Below are positions 35,063 through 44,264 of a stretch of 64,000 bases of DNA, one piece after another. Source of the DNA: Halobacteriales archaeon YIM A00013 (GTDB lineage: Archaea > Halobacteriota > Halobacteria > Halobacteriales > Haloarculaceae); NCBI GenBank assembly GCA_025041195.1, contig JAKCFM010000001.1, forward strand, positions 2,418,001 through 2,482,000. The letters run 5' to 3'. A model generated the notes under the pieces. It searched no databases and was not told the origin of the DNA. It saw only the letters and a program-made list of their open reading frames with translations. Made by a program: the position numbers and the translations under genes. How positions within the stretch are numbered: the first letter of the stretch is position 1; each line of letters opens with the position of its first letter.

Positions 35063-36940
35063 TTATTCGGGCCGTGCGTCAGATTCGTGAACTTTGTACT
35101 GGTTTTTCATCTGTCGGGAGATTCCCATCGAGCCGGGTTTTGGGAAGTCCAGCCAGTCGTACCAGAAGGTGTAGCCTTTGTCGTGGGAGAAGTTGATGAA
35201 ACCAACATCCTCCCAGTTGGCCTCCTCGATCTCGAGATACGCCTGCTCACGCTTTTGCTGTGCGTCGTCGCCCGGACCCGTGTTGTTCATCACGGTTTCA
35301 TATGCCTGGGTAGCCACGTCGGCAGCGTCACCGTTCTCAGACGACCAGTTGATGTACGACGACGGTGCTTCCGAGCTCGTGTCCGTCCGTGGTGGGTAGA
35401 GCAACGCAAGGAAGTTGTCCGGCGCCGGCCAGTCAGCAATCCATCCGAGCGTGTACATGTCGAGATTGCCGTTGAGACCGTTTTCGAGCATCGTGGAGAA
35501 CTCCATCTCCTTGACGGTAATGTCGATGAACGCCGAGGCCGTCTTATCCCGGATCTTCCCGGCGAGGTTCTTCCAGGAGGCAGATTTGTAGTGGGACAGG
35601 GTGAGCTCAGCCTTGTTGTTTTCGCCGTAACCGGCGTCCTGCATCACCTGTTTCGCCTCGTCCATCATCGTCTTGTTGTAGCCGTACGGATAGCCGTCCT
35701 TTCCGTACTCGGTGGCTGAGCCCTCACCGGATTCGGCGTGGGCGGTGTACGAATCGGGGCCGCCTGGGAAGGCCGCTTTTGGCGTCAGGTGATAGCCTGG
35801 CGTTTTCCGCTGTCTGAACACGCTCTCGCTGATCTCCTTGTGGTTCATGACGTAGGCGATCGCCTGGCGAACCGGTTTGGGGACGTTGTCCATGTTGAAC
35901 CCCAGATAGCGCGTGTTAACAACCGGTCGGACCATCACGTTGACGCGTTCGTCGACCTCCGAAGCCTCGTACGTCCCCGTCTTTCGACCGAGATCGTCGG
36001 CTTCACCATCGAGGTTCATCTTCTTTGGGTCAAACTTCGAGGTTGGGATGCTGAAGTGGTCGTGTTTCTTCTCCATCGCGGTGGTGAAGCTCGCATCGTC
36101 GTCCTCGATCACGGTCCAGTGGATCCCGGCGTTCGTGGCGACCTCACCGTGGTAGTCGTCGAAGCGGGCAACCGAGGCCTCGGTGCCCTGTTTCCATTCT
36201 TCGAACTGGTATGGGCCAGCGCCGATCGGATTGGACGAGGCAAACTCCTCGTAGTCCATCTCGCCGTCGTAGCCGTCGATATCGCCGACTACACCCTCAG
36301 GAATTGCGGAGAAGGAGGTGTAGGCAAGCAGCTGAAGCGCCGCGTGGAACGGCTGTGAGAGCTGGATCTCCAGGGTGGTCTCGTCTTGTGCCGTGACACC
36401 GATCGTTCCTGGTTCGTAGTTCCCTTCGCTGTCGGTTTCGTGGGTGACGCCGAGATCGTCGAGCAGGAAGTACGCACGCTGGGAGTTCTCCGAGGCTGCC
36501 AGCCGCTCGAAGGAGTAGACGAAGTCGTTCGCGGTGACTTTGTCCCCGTTGTGGAACGTGGCCTCTTTGAGCGTGAACGTGTAGGTCGTCTCGTCGTCGG
36601 ACGTTTCGTAGTCCGAGGCGAGCAGCGCTTCGGCCGTCTTTTCCCCGTTCACGTAGTTCGTCAGTGAGTCGAACAGCTGCTGGATCACACGTCCCGACGC
36701 CGTGTCTGCGGCGTGGATCGGATCGAACGTCGTGATTGTCGAGTTGTTCGCTCGAACGACGAGATCCTCGTTCACTTCGCCGATGTCGGTTGGGCCACTT
36801 GCGCCGCCACCGTCGCCGTCGGTGCCACCATCATCGCTACCACCGGAGTCACCGGAACAGCCAGCGAGTGCGGCCGCCGCTGCGACACCTCCCGTTGCTT
36901 TCAAAAATCCTCTTCGTGATACTGATTCTCTACCGGACAT
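35063..36940 (-). CDS. TAT-exported ABC transporter peptide-binding lipoprotein
   Basis: A 625-residue solute-binding protein of cluster C (family 5, peptide/nickel). The N-terminus has a twin-arginine signal S-R-R-G-F-L-K (residues 7-13) and a lipobox L-A-G-C (Cys28), then an acidic Gly/Asp linker. The mature part has the usual family-5 core from about residue 60. Twin-arginine export with lipid anchoring is typical of haloarchaeal binding proteins. The start at 36940 is chosen because it gives this signal; the 37 in-frame codons upstream are not conserved-looking. It begins the operon with the DppB and DppC permeases. No ATPase gene is nearby. Confidence 0.93.
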   Translation of the reverse strand: MSGRESVSRRGFLKATGGVAAAAALAGCSGDSGGSDDGGTDGDGGGASGPTDIGEVNEDLVVRANNSTITTFDPIHAADTASGRVIQQLFDSLTNYVNGEKTAEALLASDYETSDDETTYTFTLKEATFHNGDKVTANDFVYSFERLAASENSQRAYFLLDDLGVTHETDSEGNYEPGTIGVTAQDETTLEIQLSQPFHAALQLLAYTSFSAIPEGVVGDIDGYDGEMDYEEFASSNPIGAGPYQFEEWKQGTEASVARFDDYHGEVATNAGIHWTVIEDDDASFTTAMEKKHDHFSIPTSKFDPKKMNLDGEADDLGRKTGTYEASEVDERVNVMVRPVVNTRYLGFNMDNVPKPVRQAIAYVMNHKEISESVFRQRKTPGYHLTPKAAFPGGPDSYTAHAESGEGSATEYGKDGYPYGYNKTMMDEAKQVMQDAGYGENNKAELTLSHYKSASWKNLAGKIRDKTASAFIDITVKEMEFSTMLENGLNGNLDMYTLGWIADWPAPDNFLALLYPPRTDTSSEAPSSYINWSSENGDAADVATQAYETVMNNTGPGDDAQQKREQAYLEIEEANWEDVGFINFSHDKGYTFWYDWLDFPKPGSMGISRQMKNQYKVHESDARPE

Positions 36941-36960
36941 TATGGATGTATCATAATTCG

Positions 36961-36965
36961 TATAC
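36961..36965 (-). promoter_or_regulatory. TATA-like element of the dpp operon
   Basis: A GTATA-type element (TATAC on the + strand) sits 21-25 bases before the ATG at 36940, within a markedly AT-rich stretch (36945-36975). Spacing is slightly short, so the exact box is uncertain. Confidence 0.35.
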
Positions 36966-37087
36966 ACCTTAAGTTCTCTGGTAACAACAATCGCGATTTT
37001 TCTTAATGACTGGATGCAACTTCCTCTGTTTACACCCACATCAAGGTACATACTCAGACAGTAATGGACAAAAACGTCCGCTACTGT

Positions 37088-37357
37088 TTACTCGACGTCC
37101 TCAGAATCGAGTTGTTCGAGGAGTTTTGCCGATCCAGTGTGTTCATCGTCGTCGAAGCTGGTGATTTCGACGATTGCCCGCGTCCCAGCGAGTTCGGGTG
37201 TGGCGTCTTCAATGAACAGCTTCGTATCGCCGACGCTTGCGACTGGCGTGCCATCGATGACATCGAACACGAACAGCTCGACCGACTCGCCCGGCTCGAA
37301 CGCCGGCGTGTTCGTTCTGAACTGCCAGCCTTTGAGATATTTGCTGAGCAAGCTCAT
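37088..37357 (-). CDS. TRAM-like small OB-fold protein (DUF7513-like)
   Basis: An 89-residue protein, S-L-L-S-K-Y-L-K-G-W then an all-beta region (P-G-E-S-V-E-L-F-V, V-G-D-T-K-L-F-I, A-I-V-E-I-T-S-F-D), which looks like the OB-fold TRAM/DUF7513 domain used by haloarchaea as a small RNA- or protein-binding module. Its start overlaps the stop of the NhaC-like antiporter by four bases (ATGA), so it is translated with it. Why a transporter should be coupled to an OB-fold protein is unknown; a regulatory or accessory role is inferred. Confidence 0.65.
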   Translation of the reverse strand: MSLLSKYLKGWQFRTNTPAFEPGESVELFVFDVIDGTPVASVGDTKLFIEDATPELAGTRAIVEITSFDDDEHTGSAKLLEQLDSEDVE

Positions 37358-38919
37358 ACCCTGGTCACCTCCGTGGACTCACGGTCGGTAACGTACTCCA
37401 GTCCGAAGCCGGTGACCGCCGCCACCAGAAAGACGCCGAACAGGAGCCAACCGTGGAAGACGTACGGAACAACTCTCGCCGGATTGACGACCATCGCCTG
37501 GGTAAACCAGTCGAACTGCCCCGGAAGATTCTGGATCGCGGCGTAGCCAACGAGCACGCCACCCGCCCACGGGAAGATGTAGCCCATCGCCGTGGTGTTT
37601 GCATCGAGGATGTTCGCGCGTCGATAGCCGTTGATGTTGAACCGTTCTCCAATCCGTGCGATGTACGGCGCGATCGTGATCTCTGCGGCGGTGTTGATCG
37701 TGATCATCGCGTTGACGATCCCGGTGCCGATAACCATCACAACCTCAGCCCGACGGACGGTGGTGGCAACGCGTGTGAGCAACCACTCCTGGAGCGCTTC
37801 GAATGCACCCCCACGGATCATGATTCGAGAGCCAGCGACGATCAATAGCACCAGCATTGCCAGCGGGAAAAAGCCCTCAGCGCCGCTGTAGATGCTCCCC
37901 CCGACGCCGGTGTTTGCGGGTGCAACCAGCTCGACCATCGGCAACCCAGAGAGCGACTGCCCGAGCGCAAACTGATTCGACACCTTGAACACGACCATGT
38001 CGCTGACCGATGCCAGCCCCAGGACGAGATTCAACACAACTGCCACGATCAGTCCCAGCGAAATCGCTTCAATGATGTGTCGGCCCATGATCGCCGTTGC
38101 GATCACAACAAGCATCGAGAGCAGATGCACGAGACCAATCGGCTCGCTGTTTTGCACGAACAGATCCTGGGCACTCTGTGCGATCTCCTGTCCCCCCATA
38201 AACTGTCCGGCCACGAGATACGCTATAAATGCCAGCACGGCTGCGACAATGGCGTATTTGAATCGGGAGGCAACCACCCCGCCGATATCCGATTCCTGGG
38301 TGACGGCACTCACGATCGTGGTGTCACTCACCGGCGCAAGGTTGTCACCGAACGCGGCTCCAGAGAGGATCGATCCGAACAACAGCGTTGGATTCGCTCC
38401 CAGAAGCACCCCAGCCGGAAAGATCAACGTCGAGAACGCAACGGTCGTCCCGTAGCCCGTGCCGATCCCCGTCGCGAGCAACGCCGCCAACACGAACGTC
38501 ACCGCCGGGAATAGCGCCGGCCCGACGTTCAACACGTCGGCTGCCCAGACGAGCCCCGAAACGAATCCACCGACCTGGATCGTCTCAGAAAACATGCCCG
38601 CCCACAGCCAGGCGACGATCGCCGTCGCAGCCACGCGCTGGGTCATCCCATCAAACACCGTGTTGGCGTAGGTCTTCCAGTCCCCACGCACGAACAACAT
38701 CCCCACGATCAGACTGAGCAACATCCCCGCCACCAGTCCCGTGGTGTCGCTGATTCGTAAAATTCCACTTTGGACGATCGCCCACAGGATAAACAGCGCG
38801 ATGGGCAATCCACTCATCCATTTTCCCCCGTAGAACTCGATCCGCGGATCGGATCGAGCCTGTTGGGCCTGTGCCAACTCCTCGGTTACATCACTCGACT
38901 CATCAGCATCCCCACTCAT
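37354..38919 (-). CDS. Na+/H+ antiporter, NhaC family
   Basis: A 521-residue membrane protein with about 11-12 helices and an acidic first 40 residues. It fits the NhaC/arginine-ornithine-like ion transporter family: G-A-A-F-G-D-N-L-A-P-V-S-D-T near residue 205 is the family signature (polar Asp/Ser residues in helix breaks), with N-T-A-A-E-I near 430. It probably extrudes sodium in exchange for protons, important in a high-salt cell. The ATG at 38919 starts an M-S-G-D acidic N-terminus; an upstream in-frame ATG at 38961 is less likely. It is coupled to the downstream TRAM-like gene by an ATGA overlap. Confidence 0.87.
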   Translation of the reverse strand: MSGDADESSDVTEELAQAQQARSDPRIEFYGGKWMSGLPIALFILWAIVQSGILRISDTTGLVAGMLLSLIVGMLFVRGDWKTYANTVFDGMTQRVAATAIVAWLWAGMFSETIQVGGFVSGLVWAADVLNVGPALFPAVTFVLAALLATGIGTGYGTTVAFSTLIFPAGVLLGANPTLLFGSILSGAAFGDNLAPVSDTTIVSAVTQESDIGGVVASRFKYAIVAAVLAFIAYLVAGQFMGGQEIAQSAQDLFVQNSEPIGLVHLLSMLVVIATAIMGRHIIEAISLGLIVAVVLNLVLGLASVSDMVVFKVSNQFALGQSLSGLPMVELVAPANTGVGGSIYSGAEGFFPLAMLVLLIVAGSRIMIRGGAFEALQEWLLTRVATTVRRAEVVMVIGTGIVNAMITINTAAEITIAPYIARIGERFNINGYRRANILDANTTAMGYIFPWAGGVLVGYAAIQNLPGQFDWFTQAMVVNPARVVPYVFHGWLLFGVFLVAAVTGFGLEYVTDRESTEVTRV

Positions 38920-39096
38920 ACGATATCCATGGAAATGAGAAGCAACCACTTCAACCTTCATAGTTTTAAATGAATTATAAAATCATCCTGTGATATCACA
39001 AACTTTGAATTTCATTGTTCGATGGCAGTTGTGGCCACCAGAATATCGGACTGGTTCGAAGGGTTTATTCACAGTCTGGGCGTGATCTAGCGTACT

Positions 39097-39627
39097 ATGG
39101 CCGATAAGCCCGCCACGATGTACCGGGATATCGATAAGCCGTCGTACACGCGACGGGAGTACATCACAGGCATTCCCGGTTCGAAGATCGCACAGTATAA
39201 GATGGGCGCAATTGACGCCGAACCGGCGTCGTATCCGGTTCAGGTCAGTCTCACCGTCGAAGAGGCGGTGCAGGTTCGTCACGGTTCGATGGAGGCAGCG
39301 CGTCTCTCTGCGAACCGACATCTGATCAAAGAGCTTGGTGAGAAAAACTACAAGATGATTCTCCGGAAGTTCCCTCACCAGGTGCTTCGAGAGAACAAAC
39401 AGGCAACGGGTGCCGGTGCAGACCGTGTTTCCGATGGAATGCGCCAGGCGTTCGGCAAGATCGTCGGCACGGCCGCACGCATCCAAAACGGCGAACGGCT
39501 GTTTACGATCTGGTGTGAGCCCGATCAGGCGCCAGTCGCCAAGGAAGCACTCCGCCGTGCGTACAACAAGCTCTCACCGCCATGCCGAGTCGTCGTCGAG
39601 CGTGGCGAGAATCTGCTCGTCGCCTGA
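39097..39627 (+). CDS. rpl10e: 50S ribosomal protein L10e (uL16 family)
   Basis: A 176-residue ribosomal protein of the L16/L10e family that contacts 23S rRNA near the tRNA sites. It has the archaeal/eukaryotic N-terminus with [14 protein letters not shown], the [17 protein letters not shown] core, and the C-terminal W-C-E segment. Full length for the family. It is monocistronic; the short convergent gene begins after 14 bases. Confidence 0.97.
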   Translation: MADKPATMYRDIDKPSYTRREYITGIPGSKIAQYKMGAIDAEPASYPVQVSLTVEEAVQVRHGSMEAARLSANRHLIKELGEKNYKMILRKFPHQVLRENKQATGAGADRVSDGMRQAFGKIVGTAARIQNGERLFTIWCEPDQAPVAKEALRRAYNKLSPPCRVVVERGENLLVA

Positions 39628-39641
39628 GAGCGGGCGTTGTA

Positions 39642-39914
39642 TTAGGCTTCGTCGATCGCTCGGATCTGAAACCGTTCGTAGCCACCATAGGCGACGGTCA
39701 GAGAACCGACCCACCAGTTCCACCGATCGACAAGTGACTCCTCCGGTGCATCACGCAGATCTCCTTCGATCACCGAGATAGTGAGTTCGTGGCCGGTGTC
39801 TGCCGCATACCGTCCTGAGTCCGCCAGATCGATCGCCTGTCGAACGACGACACGCCGTTCGGGCGGTGTTGGGGCAAACGCATCGAGTGCGCTGTGCAGC
39901 CGATCGCGGTCCAT
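39642..39914 (-). CDS. small haloarchaeal conserved protein, 90 aa
   Basis: A 90-residue acidic protein beginning [10 protein letters not shown]. It has a [14 protein letters not shown] helix, a helical middle and a conserved W-N-W-W-V-G-S-L-x-V-A-Y-G-G-Y-E aromatic patch near residues 68-82. This W-rich stretch suggests a packed hydrophobic core or protein contact. I know no assigned function. It is convergent with rpl10e. An in-frame ATG 42 bases upstream is outside the conserved part. Confidence 0.65.
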   Translation of the reverse strand: MDRDRLHSALDAFAPTPPERRVVVRQAIDLADSGRYAADTGHELTISVIEGDLRDAPEESLVDRWNWWVGSLTVAYGGYERFQIRAIDEA

Positions 39915-40006
39915 ATCTCGTCCTCGGAGAGCATACTCTTGTCTTTGACGACACATTGACGCTTCGTTTCAGTACGCTTTTGGGTCCTGACCGACTCACG
40001 AACGAT

Positions 40007-40396
40007 ATGGCTGAATTTCAGGTTGCCGTCGCTGATCCAGATGCCGGGGCGACCTACCAGTTCGATGTCGATGGACAGACCGCAAACCGATTTATTGGCC
40101 GTGAACTCGGCGACGAAGTCGATGCCGGTGCTGTCGGTCTCGATGGCTACTCGGTCGAGCTCACTGGCGGGTCGGACAACGCCGGTCGCCCAATGCGCGC
40201 TGACGTTTCCGGGCCGAGTCTCTCGAAGCTGCTGCTCACTGACGGCGTCGGATTCAACCCGTCGGTCGAGGGCGAGCGCAAACGCGTGACCGTTCGCGGC
40301 AGTGAGATCAGTGACGAGACCCGCCAGATCAACGCGAAGATCACCGAGCGCGGCGAAACGTCGATCGACGAGCTGCTCGGCGACGACGAGGAGTAA
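40007..40396 (+). CDS. rps6e: 30S ribosomal protein S6e
   Basis: A 129-residue protein of the archaeal and eukaryotic S6 family. It contains [19 protein letters not shown] near residue 22, [20 protein letters not shown] near 50, and the [11 protein letters not shown] motif near 90, as expected. The ATG at 40007 gives the standard N-terminus; the longer frame upstream is noncoding. The two following genes lie in the same direction, 14 and 34 bases apart, a set that I believe is conserved in haloarchaea. Confidence 0.96.
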   Translation: MAEFQVAVADPDAGATYQFDVDGQTANRFIGRELGDEVDAGAVGLDGYSVELTGGSDNAGRPMRADVSGPSLSKLLLTDGVGFNPSVEGERKRVTVRGSEISDETRQINAKITERGETSIDELLGDDEE

Positions 40397-40410
40397 GTTA
40401 CTTTTTCATT

Positions 40411-40842
40411 GTGTCTGCGCGCATTCAACACGATCATCCCTCGATAGAGTCCGTCCGGGCGACGATCGAACGAGCGGGATCGACTGCCCATCCACGGCTG
40501 GTCCTCCCCGAAGAGCCCTCGCTCTTTCCCGAAGGGCTGATTCACGTGACACTTTCTGAGAGTCGGTATCGTGGGCTCCTTGACCACAGTTTCGAGGGCG
40601 TTCCACAGCTGCGGAGCGTCTACGACAACGCACGGCTCGCACGCAGTCGTGATCCAGACGCGTCGAACCGGCTCCGTGAGTGGTTTGCCACGAGCGATCT
40701 CGAGTTCGGTCGGTCGGTCCACGTTGACGTTATCGAGCCCGGCCATCAGTACGGCATTCGGGTGCCGGGTGCGTCTGCGGTGTACACCCCCATAGAGAAA
40801 CCCGATGACTCGCTCGCCGCAATCGCCGAGGATCTTGAGTAG
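40411..40842 (+). CDS. haloarchaeal conserved protein, DUF7112-like
   Basis: A 143-residue acidic protein with GTG start. The middle has a strand L-I-H-V-T-L-S-E-S-R-Y-R, then D-N-A-R-L-A-R, and S-V-H-V-D-V-I-E-P-G-H-Q-Y-G-I-R-V-P-G. This matches the DUF7112 family of haloarchaea as I remember it. Position directly behind rps6e (14 bases) suggests translation-linked expression, but the role is unknown. Confidence 0.75.
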   Translation: MSARIQHDHPSIESVRATIERAGSTAHPRLVLPEEPSLFPEGLIHVTLSESRYRGLLDHSFEGVPQLRSVYDNARLARSRDPDASNRLREWFATSDLEFGRSVHVDVIEPGHQYGIRVPGASAVYTPIEKPDDSLAAIAEDLE

Positions 40843-40876
40843 GTCGGCTTTTCCGTTCTGGACCGGTAGCGCTCGT

Positions 40877-41305
40877 ATGAACGAGCGACGACGATCGTTT
40901 CTGGCGGGTGAGCGTCTGGACGACGTACTGCTCTACCTGTCCGATGCGGTGGTGTCGAACGCCGAAGAGCTAGCCGAGTACGGTGACACCGTCGACGATG
41001 GTGTCGTCTTGGTCCTCTCCGGAGAGAAGGGTCGTACCGTTTTCGAGCAGGCGGTTGGCGTGCCGGCGATGACGTTCGCAAGCGGCGCAATGGAGACGGA
41101 AGGAACGATCGAACACGACTGCACGCACGGGGAGTGTCCCGTGGCCGACCCGAGCGATCCACACGAGCTCCGATTCGTGCTCGCGTTCGGTGAGGCACAG
41201 AACGATGACGTTGGCGGCATCTACGCGGAGGGTGACGTGATCCACGCCTACGGAGCCTGCACGTGTGGTGAATCCTACTCCGATCGCTGGCTCGCTACCG
41301 AGTGA
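40877..41305 (+). CDS. haloarchaeal conserved protein, DUF5807-like
   Basis: A 142-residue acidic protein, M-N-E-R-R-R-S-F-L-A-G-E-R-L-D-D at the start. Two Cys pairs (C-T-H-G-E-C near residue 80 and A-C-T-C-G near 130) could bind a metal. I believe it is DUF5807, a haloarchaeal family without known function. It follows the DUF7112-like gene and overlaps the convergent glutathione transferase-like gene by 11 bases. The start is set by the M-N-E-R-R-R motif; the 24 upstream in-frame codons lie in the previous gene's tail. Confidence 0.75.
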   Translation: MNERRRSFLAGERLDDVLLYLSDAVVSNAEELAEYGDTVDDGVVLVLSGEKGRTVFEQAVGVPAMTFASGAMETEGTIEHDCTHGECPVADPSDPHELRFVLAFGEAQNDDVGGIYAEGDVIHAYGACTCGESYSDRWLATE

Positions 41306-42284
41306 GCCCTGGGGGCGGGCCACCAGCGAGTCGATCGCGATCGTGTGGCGCCTCGAAATCGTGATTCGGTCCCACGGCGACAATTCCTTTCGGGTTGATA
41401 TCGGTGTGGGTTCGGTAGTAGTGTTCTCGGATGTGCTCTAGGTTCACCGTTTGTGCCACGCCTGGAAGCTGATAGAGCTCCTTACAGTAGTTCCACAGCG
41501 CGTCGTACTCGCTGATTTTTCGCCGGTTACAGAAAAAATGCGTGTGGTAGACGTCGTCGAATCGGACGAGCGTCGTGAACATCGCCACGTCGGCTTCGGT
41601 GAGCCGATCGCCGGCCAGATACCGCTGCGTTGAGAGCAATTCGTTGTACTGATCGAGTGCGTCAAACAGTTCGTCTACTGCCGATTCGTAGGCCGATTGG
41701 GTCGTCGCAAAGCCGGCCCGGTAGACGCCATTGTTGATCGGCTCGTAGATCGCGTCGATCAATCGATCGATCTCTTCTCGGTAGCCCTCAGGGAAGAGTG
41801 TCACCGACGAGCGCCCGAACTCAGCAAACGCCGTATCAAACATCCGCATGATCTCTGCGGATTCGTTGTTGACGATCGTCTCCGTTTTCGTGTCCCACAA
41901 CACCGGGACAGTCACCCGTCCCGTGTAGTTCGGATCGGCCGCCACGTACAGCTCACGGAGATATGACGCCCCGGTGGCGGTGTCGGGGGTACAGCCTGCC
42001 TTTTCCGGCGTGAACTGCCAGCCGTTTTCATCGCGATACGGATCGACCACGCTGACATCGATCACGTCCGCAAGCCCCCGGAGCGCTCGTGTGATGAGCG
42101 TCCGGTGTGCCCACGGACAGGCGAGCGAGACGTACAGGTGATACCGACCGCTCTCTGCCGGAAACTCAGCAGTCGCATCGGCCGACACCCGCGACCGAAA
42201 CGTGGTCGGTTCCCGCTCAAAATCCCCCGATTCGTCCGTCAACTCCGCTGGATCGCCCCACTCACCATCGACGAACTGGTACAT
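41295..42284 (-). CDS. Xi-class glutathione transferase-like reductase (YqjG/ECM4 family)
   Basis: A 329-residue protein of the glutathionyl-hydroquinone reductase family. The N-terminal thioredoxin-like domain holds the active-site Cys in S-L-A-C-P-W-A-H-R near residue 56, and the C-terminal helical domain contains the Y-x-x-x-W pattern and an aromatic substrate pocket (Y-R-T-H-T-D-I-N-P-K-G near 295). It removes a thiol from quinone conjugates, using glutathione in bacteria; haloarchaea use gamma-glutamylcysteine instead, which is likely the cofactor here (inference). It is monocistronic and convergent with the DUF5807-like gene. Confidence 0.9.
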   Translation of the reverse strand: MYQFVDGEWGDPAELTDESGDFEREPTTFRSRVSADATAEFPAESGRYHLYVSLACPWAHRTLITRALRGLADVIDVSVVDPYRDENGWQFTPEKAGCTPDTATGASYLRELYVAADPNYTGRVTVPVLWDTKTETIVNNESAEIMRMFDTAFAEFGRSSVTLFPEGYREEIDRLIDAIYEPINNGVYRAGFATTQSAYESAVDELFDALDQYNELLSTQRYLAGDRLTEADVAMFTTLVRFDDVYHTHFFCNRRKISEYDALWNYCKELYQLPGVAQTVNLEHIREHYYRTHTDINPKGIVAVGPNHDFEAPHDRDRLAGGPPPGLTR

Positions 42285-42354
42285 GCTGATGGAACGGGCG
42301 CTACGCGGAATAAGATTCGTCTAGAAATCATTGAAATTAATACTTGGCGGCCGT

Positions 42355-43530
42355 TCAGACGCCGATTACGTATTTGAAGACGAAATACGCGGCGACGGCC
42401 GCAAACGACGGCGTGAGCATCCAGAGGACGAACACCCTGGCGGTGGCGGACGGATCGAACAGCTCTCTGGCAGTGAACGTGTTCGGATCGGGATCGCCGA
42501 TGTCAGGCACCTCGCGTGGGCCGATTTCAACCGACGACTCTGCATGTGCGCCGTGACTGGATGGATCACGAATCGCTTCCGCTGCGACGTGTGAGAGCGT
42601 CACGGTTCTCGTCGCGCGTCCCCATCCCAGTCCGACGATACACATCGTGGCGCTCACGGCGAGCGAAGCCGGAATCCCCAGATTCGAGAGCGTCGTGATG
42701 ATCGTCGCACTGACGATTTCGACGATTAGCGCCGCGAGTATTGGGAGGTCTGTGAGGTCGTTCCCAACCGTATCCAGCGTTCTGCGGGCGATCGAAAACG
42801 CACCAATTCCAATGGCAACCGATCCGAGCACGACGCCGACGTTCATGCTCAGTGCATTGTTGGCGATCAACGGAGCCACTGCGTTCGCGACGTTCGATGC
42901 TCCAGCCGAGAACGCCATATAACAGGCAACCACGACGACGAGCACGTTGCCCAGCAGCTCCATCCGGTCAGTGTTCGGTCCGAGTCTGGGGATCGGGACC
43001 GCTCCCGATCGATCAAACACGATGAGTGGTCCCTCGCTGTTATCAAGTGGAAATCTGACGGCCAGGTGAGGATAGAGATACCGACCAATGACGGCACAGA
43101 CCCAGAAGGCCACGATCGGGGCAATCAGCCACCAGACGACGATCTCGCCGAGGACCGCCCAGCGGAGCGTCTCAGTGGCAACGCCGAGGCCAGCAATCGC
43201 ACCGACCGCCGTCATCGATGTCGAGGCCGGCACCCCGAACAGGTTCGAGATGAGCAACGCGATCCCAACGAACAACAGCACCCCGGCAGCCCCCTCAAGC
43301 GTGTACACCTCACGAGGGACGACGTCGACACTCATCGTTTTAATGACGTTTTTGCCCGTTGTGAACCCACCCAGGAATGCGAACACGGTCATCAGCGTGG
43401 CGGCACCCAGTTTCGACACCGACCGCGAACCGACGGCAGGGCCGAATGCAACGCCGGTGGAAGAGCCCCCGATGTTGAATCCGACGAACACCGCCGTCGC
43501 TATCCCGAAGACGAGCAAAAGACTGACCAT
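42355..43530 (-). CDS. inorganic phosphate transporter, PiT family
   Basis: A 391-residue membrane transporter with the duplicated PiT signature: F-N-I-G-G-S-S-T-G-V near residue 18 and S-A-G-A-S-N-V-A-N-A-V-A-P near residue 205, each part of a cation- and phosphate-binding half. About ten membrane helices. It imports phosphate with sodium or protons. Monocistronic; the next genes lie on the opposite sides. The ATG at 43530 fits the start of the first helix. Confidence 0.93.
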   Translation of the reverse strand: MVSLLLVFGIATAVFVGFNIGGSSTGVAFGPAVGSRSVSKLGAATLMTVFAFLGGFTTGKNVIKTMSVDVVPREVYTLEGAAGVLLFVGIALLISNLFGVPASTSMTAVGAIAGLGVATETLRWAVLGEIVVWWLIAPIVAFWVCAVIGRYLYPHLAVRFPLDNSEGPLIVFDRSGAVPIPRLGPNTDRMELLGNVLVVVVACYMAFSAGASNVANAVAPLIANNALSMNVGVVLGSVAIGIGAFSIARRTLDTVGNDLTDLPILAALIVEIVSATIITTLSNLGIPASLAVSATMCIVGLGWGRATRTVTLSHVAAEAIRDPSSHGAHAESSVEIGPREVPDIGDPDPNTFTARELFDPSATARVFVLWMLTPSFAAVAAYFVFKYVIGV

Positions 43531-43583
43531 ACGGAATATATGAAATCCTGCCTATTTTTACTTCGTGGTTGTTGTGGCTTTGT

Positions 43584-44174
43584 TCACCGCCGGCGTTTGA
43601 TAACGTTCGCTGCCTCCTCTGCGGCCTGCTTCCAGCCGTAGCCGCGCACGTAGACGTGTCGCTTTCCCGTGACGACGGCTTCGGGTGATTCTTCTTCGAA
43701 GCCGCCCCGTTCCCACGTGCCAGAATCACGGAGCCAGTCGGTAACGCGTTCGCGTGTTTCTGGCCAGGAGAGTCCGACCATTTCGTAGTAGGCGACGAGC
43801 GCGAACACGGCGTGGTCGTGACAGCCCGGCACGCTGCCGTGTTCGTAGATCGTTTGGAGCGAATCGTGTGTCGGCACCGCAACTTGCTCGCTGAACTCCT
43901 CGGGTGAAAGGAGTTCAAGCGCACCGCTTTCGGTTTCTTGGATTCGCTGGTCGTGTCGGAGTCGGCTGAGTGCGGCCGAGTGGAGGCGGTCCCAGCGAAC
44001 GGGGATGGCTTCACGGAGGCGTCCCTCCCGGAGCGGTCCGTCAGTGAGCGTGCTGAGGATGTTCACGTACGCCCGCTCGATCGTTGTCCAGTCGGTTCCG
44101 TCGAATCGGCAGTCGCTTTTGTGGAGGCTGCTCGTTGTTCGACAGTCCGGACAGGGATACTCAAACCGTGCCAC
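43584..44174 (-). CDS. zinc-ribbon conserved protein opposite priL
   Basis: A 196-residue protein starting GTG at 44174. The first 20 residues contain Y-P-C-P-D-C and K-S-D-C, a treble-clef or zinc-ribbon-like site. The rest is mainly helical with G-S-V-P-G-C-H-D-H-A-V-F-A-L-V-A-Y-Y-E near residue 133 and a W-L-R-D-S-G-T-W segment, somewhat reminiscent of helical primase-associated (PriCT-like) domains. The longer frame to 44384 overlaps priL and is rejected. It is divergent from priL, 90 bases away, so a DNA-replication connection is plausible but unproven. Confidence 0.65.
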   Translation of the reverse strand: MARFEYPCPDCRTTSSLHKSDCRFDGTDWTTIERAYVNILSTLTDGPLREGRLREAIPVRWDRLHSAALSRLRHDQRIQETESGALELLSPEEFSEQVAVPTHDSLQTIYEHGSVPGCHDHAVFALVAYYEMVGLSWPETRERVTDWLRDSGTWERGGFEEESPEAVVTGKRHVYVRGYGWKQAAEEAANVIKRRR

Positions 44175-44234
44175 GGTGGTGAGTAGGCTGTGAGATACAG
44201 AAAGCGTTCGGATTCGAGCGCTCGGACCGCCGTG

Positions 44235-44240
44235 TTTATT
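44235..44240 (+). promoter_or_regulatory. TATA-like box of priL
   Basis: TTTATT lies 25-30 bases before the ATG at 44265, in the 90-base region shared with the divergent zinc-ribbon gene. Confidence 0.4.
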
Positions 44241-44264
44241 CTTCGGCACGTCCAACTCGATTGC

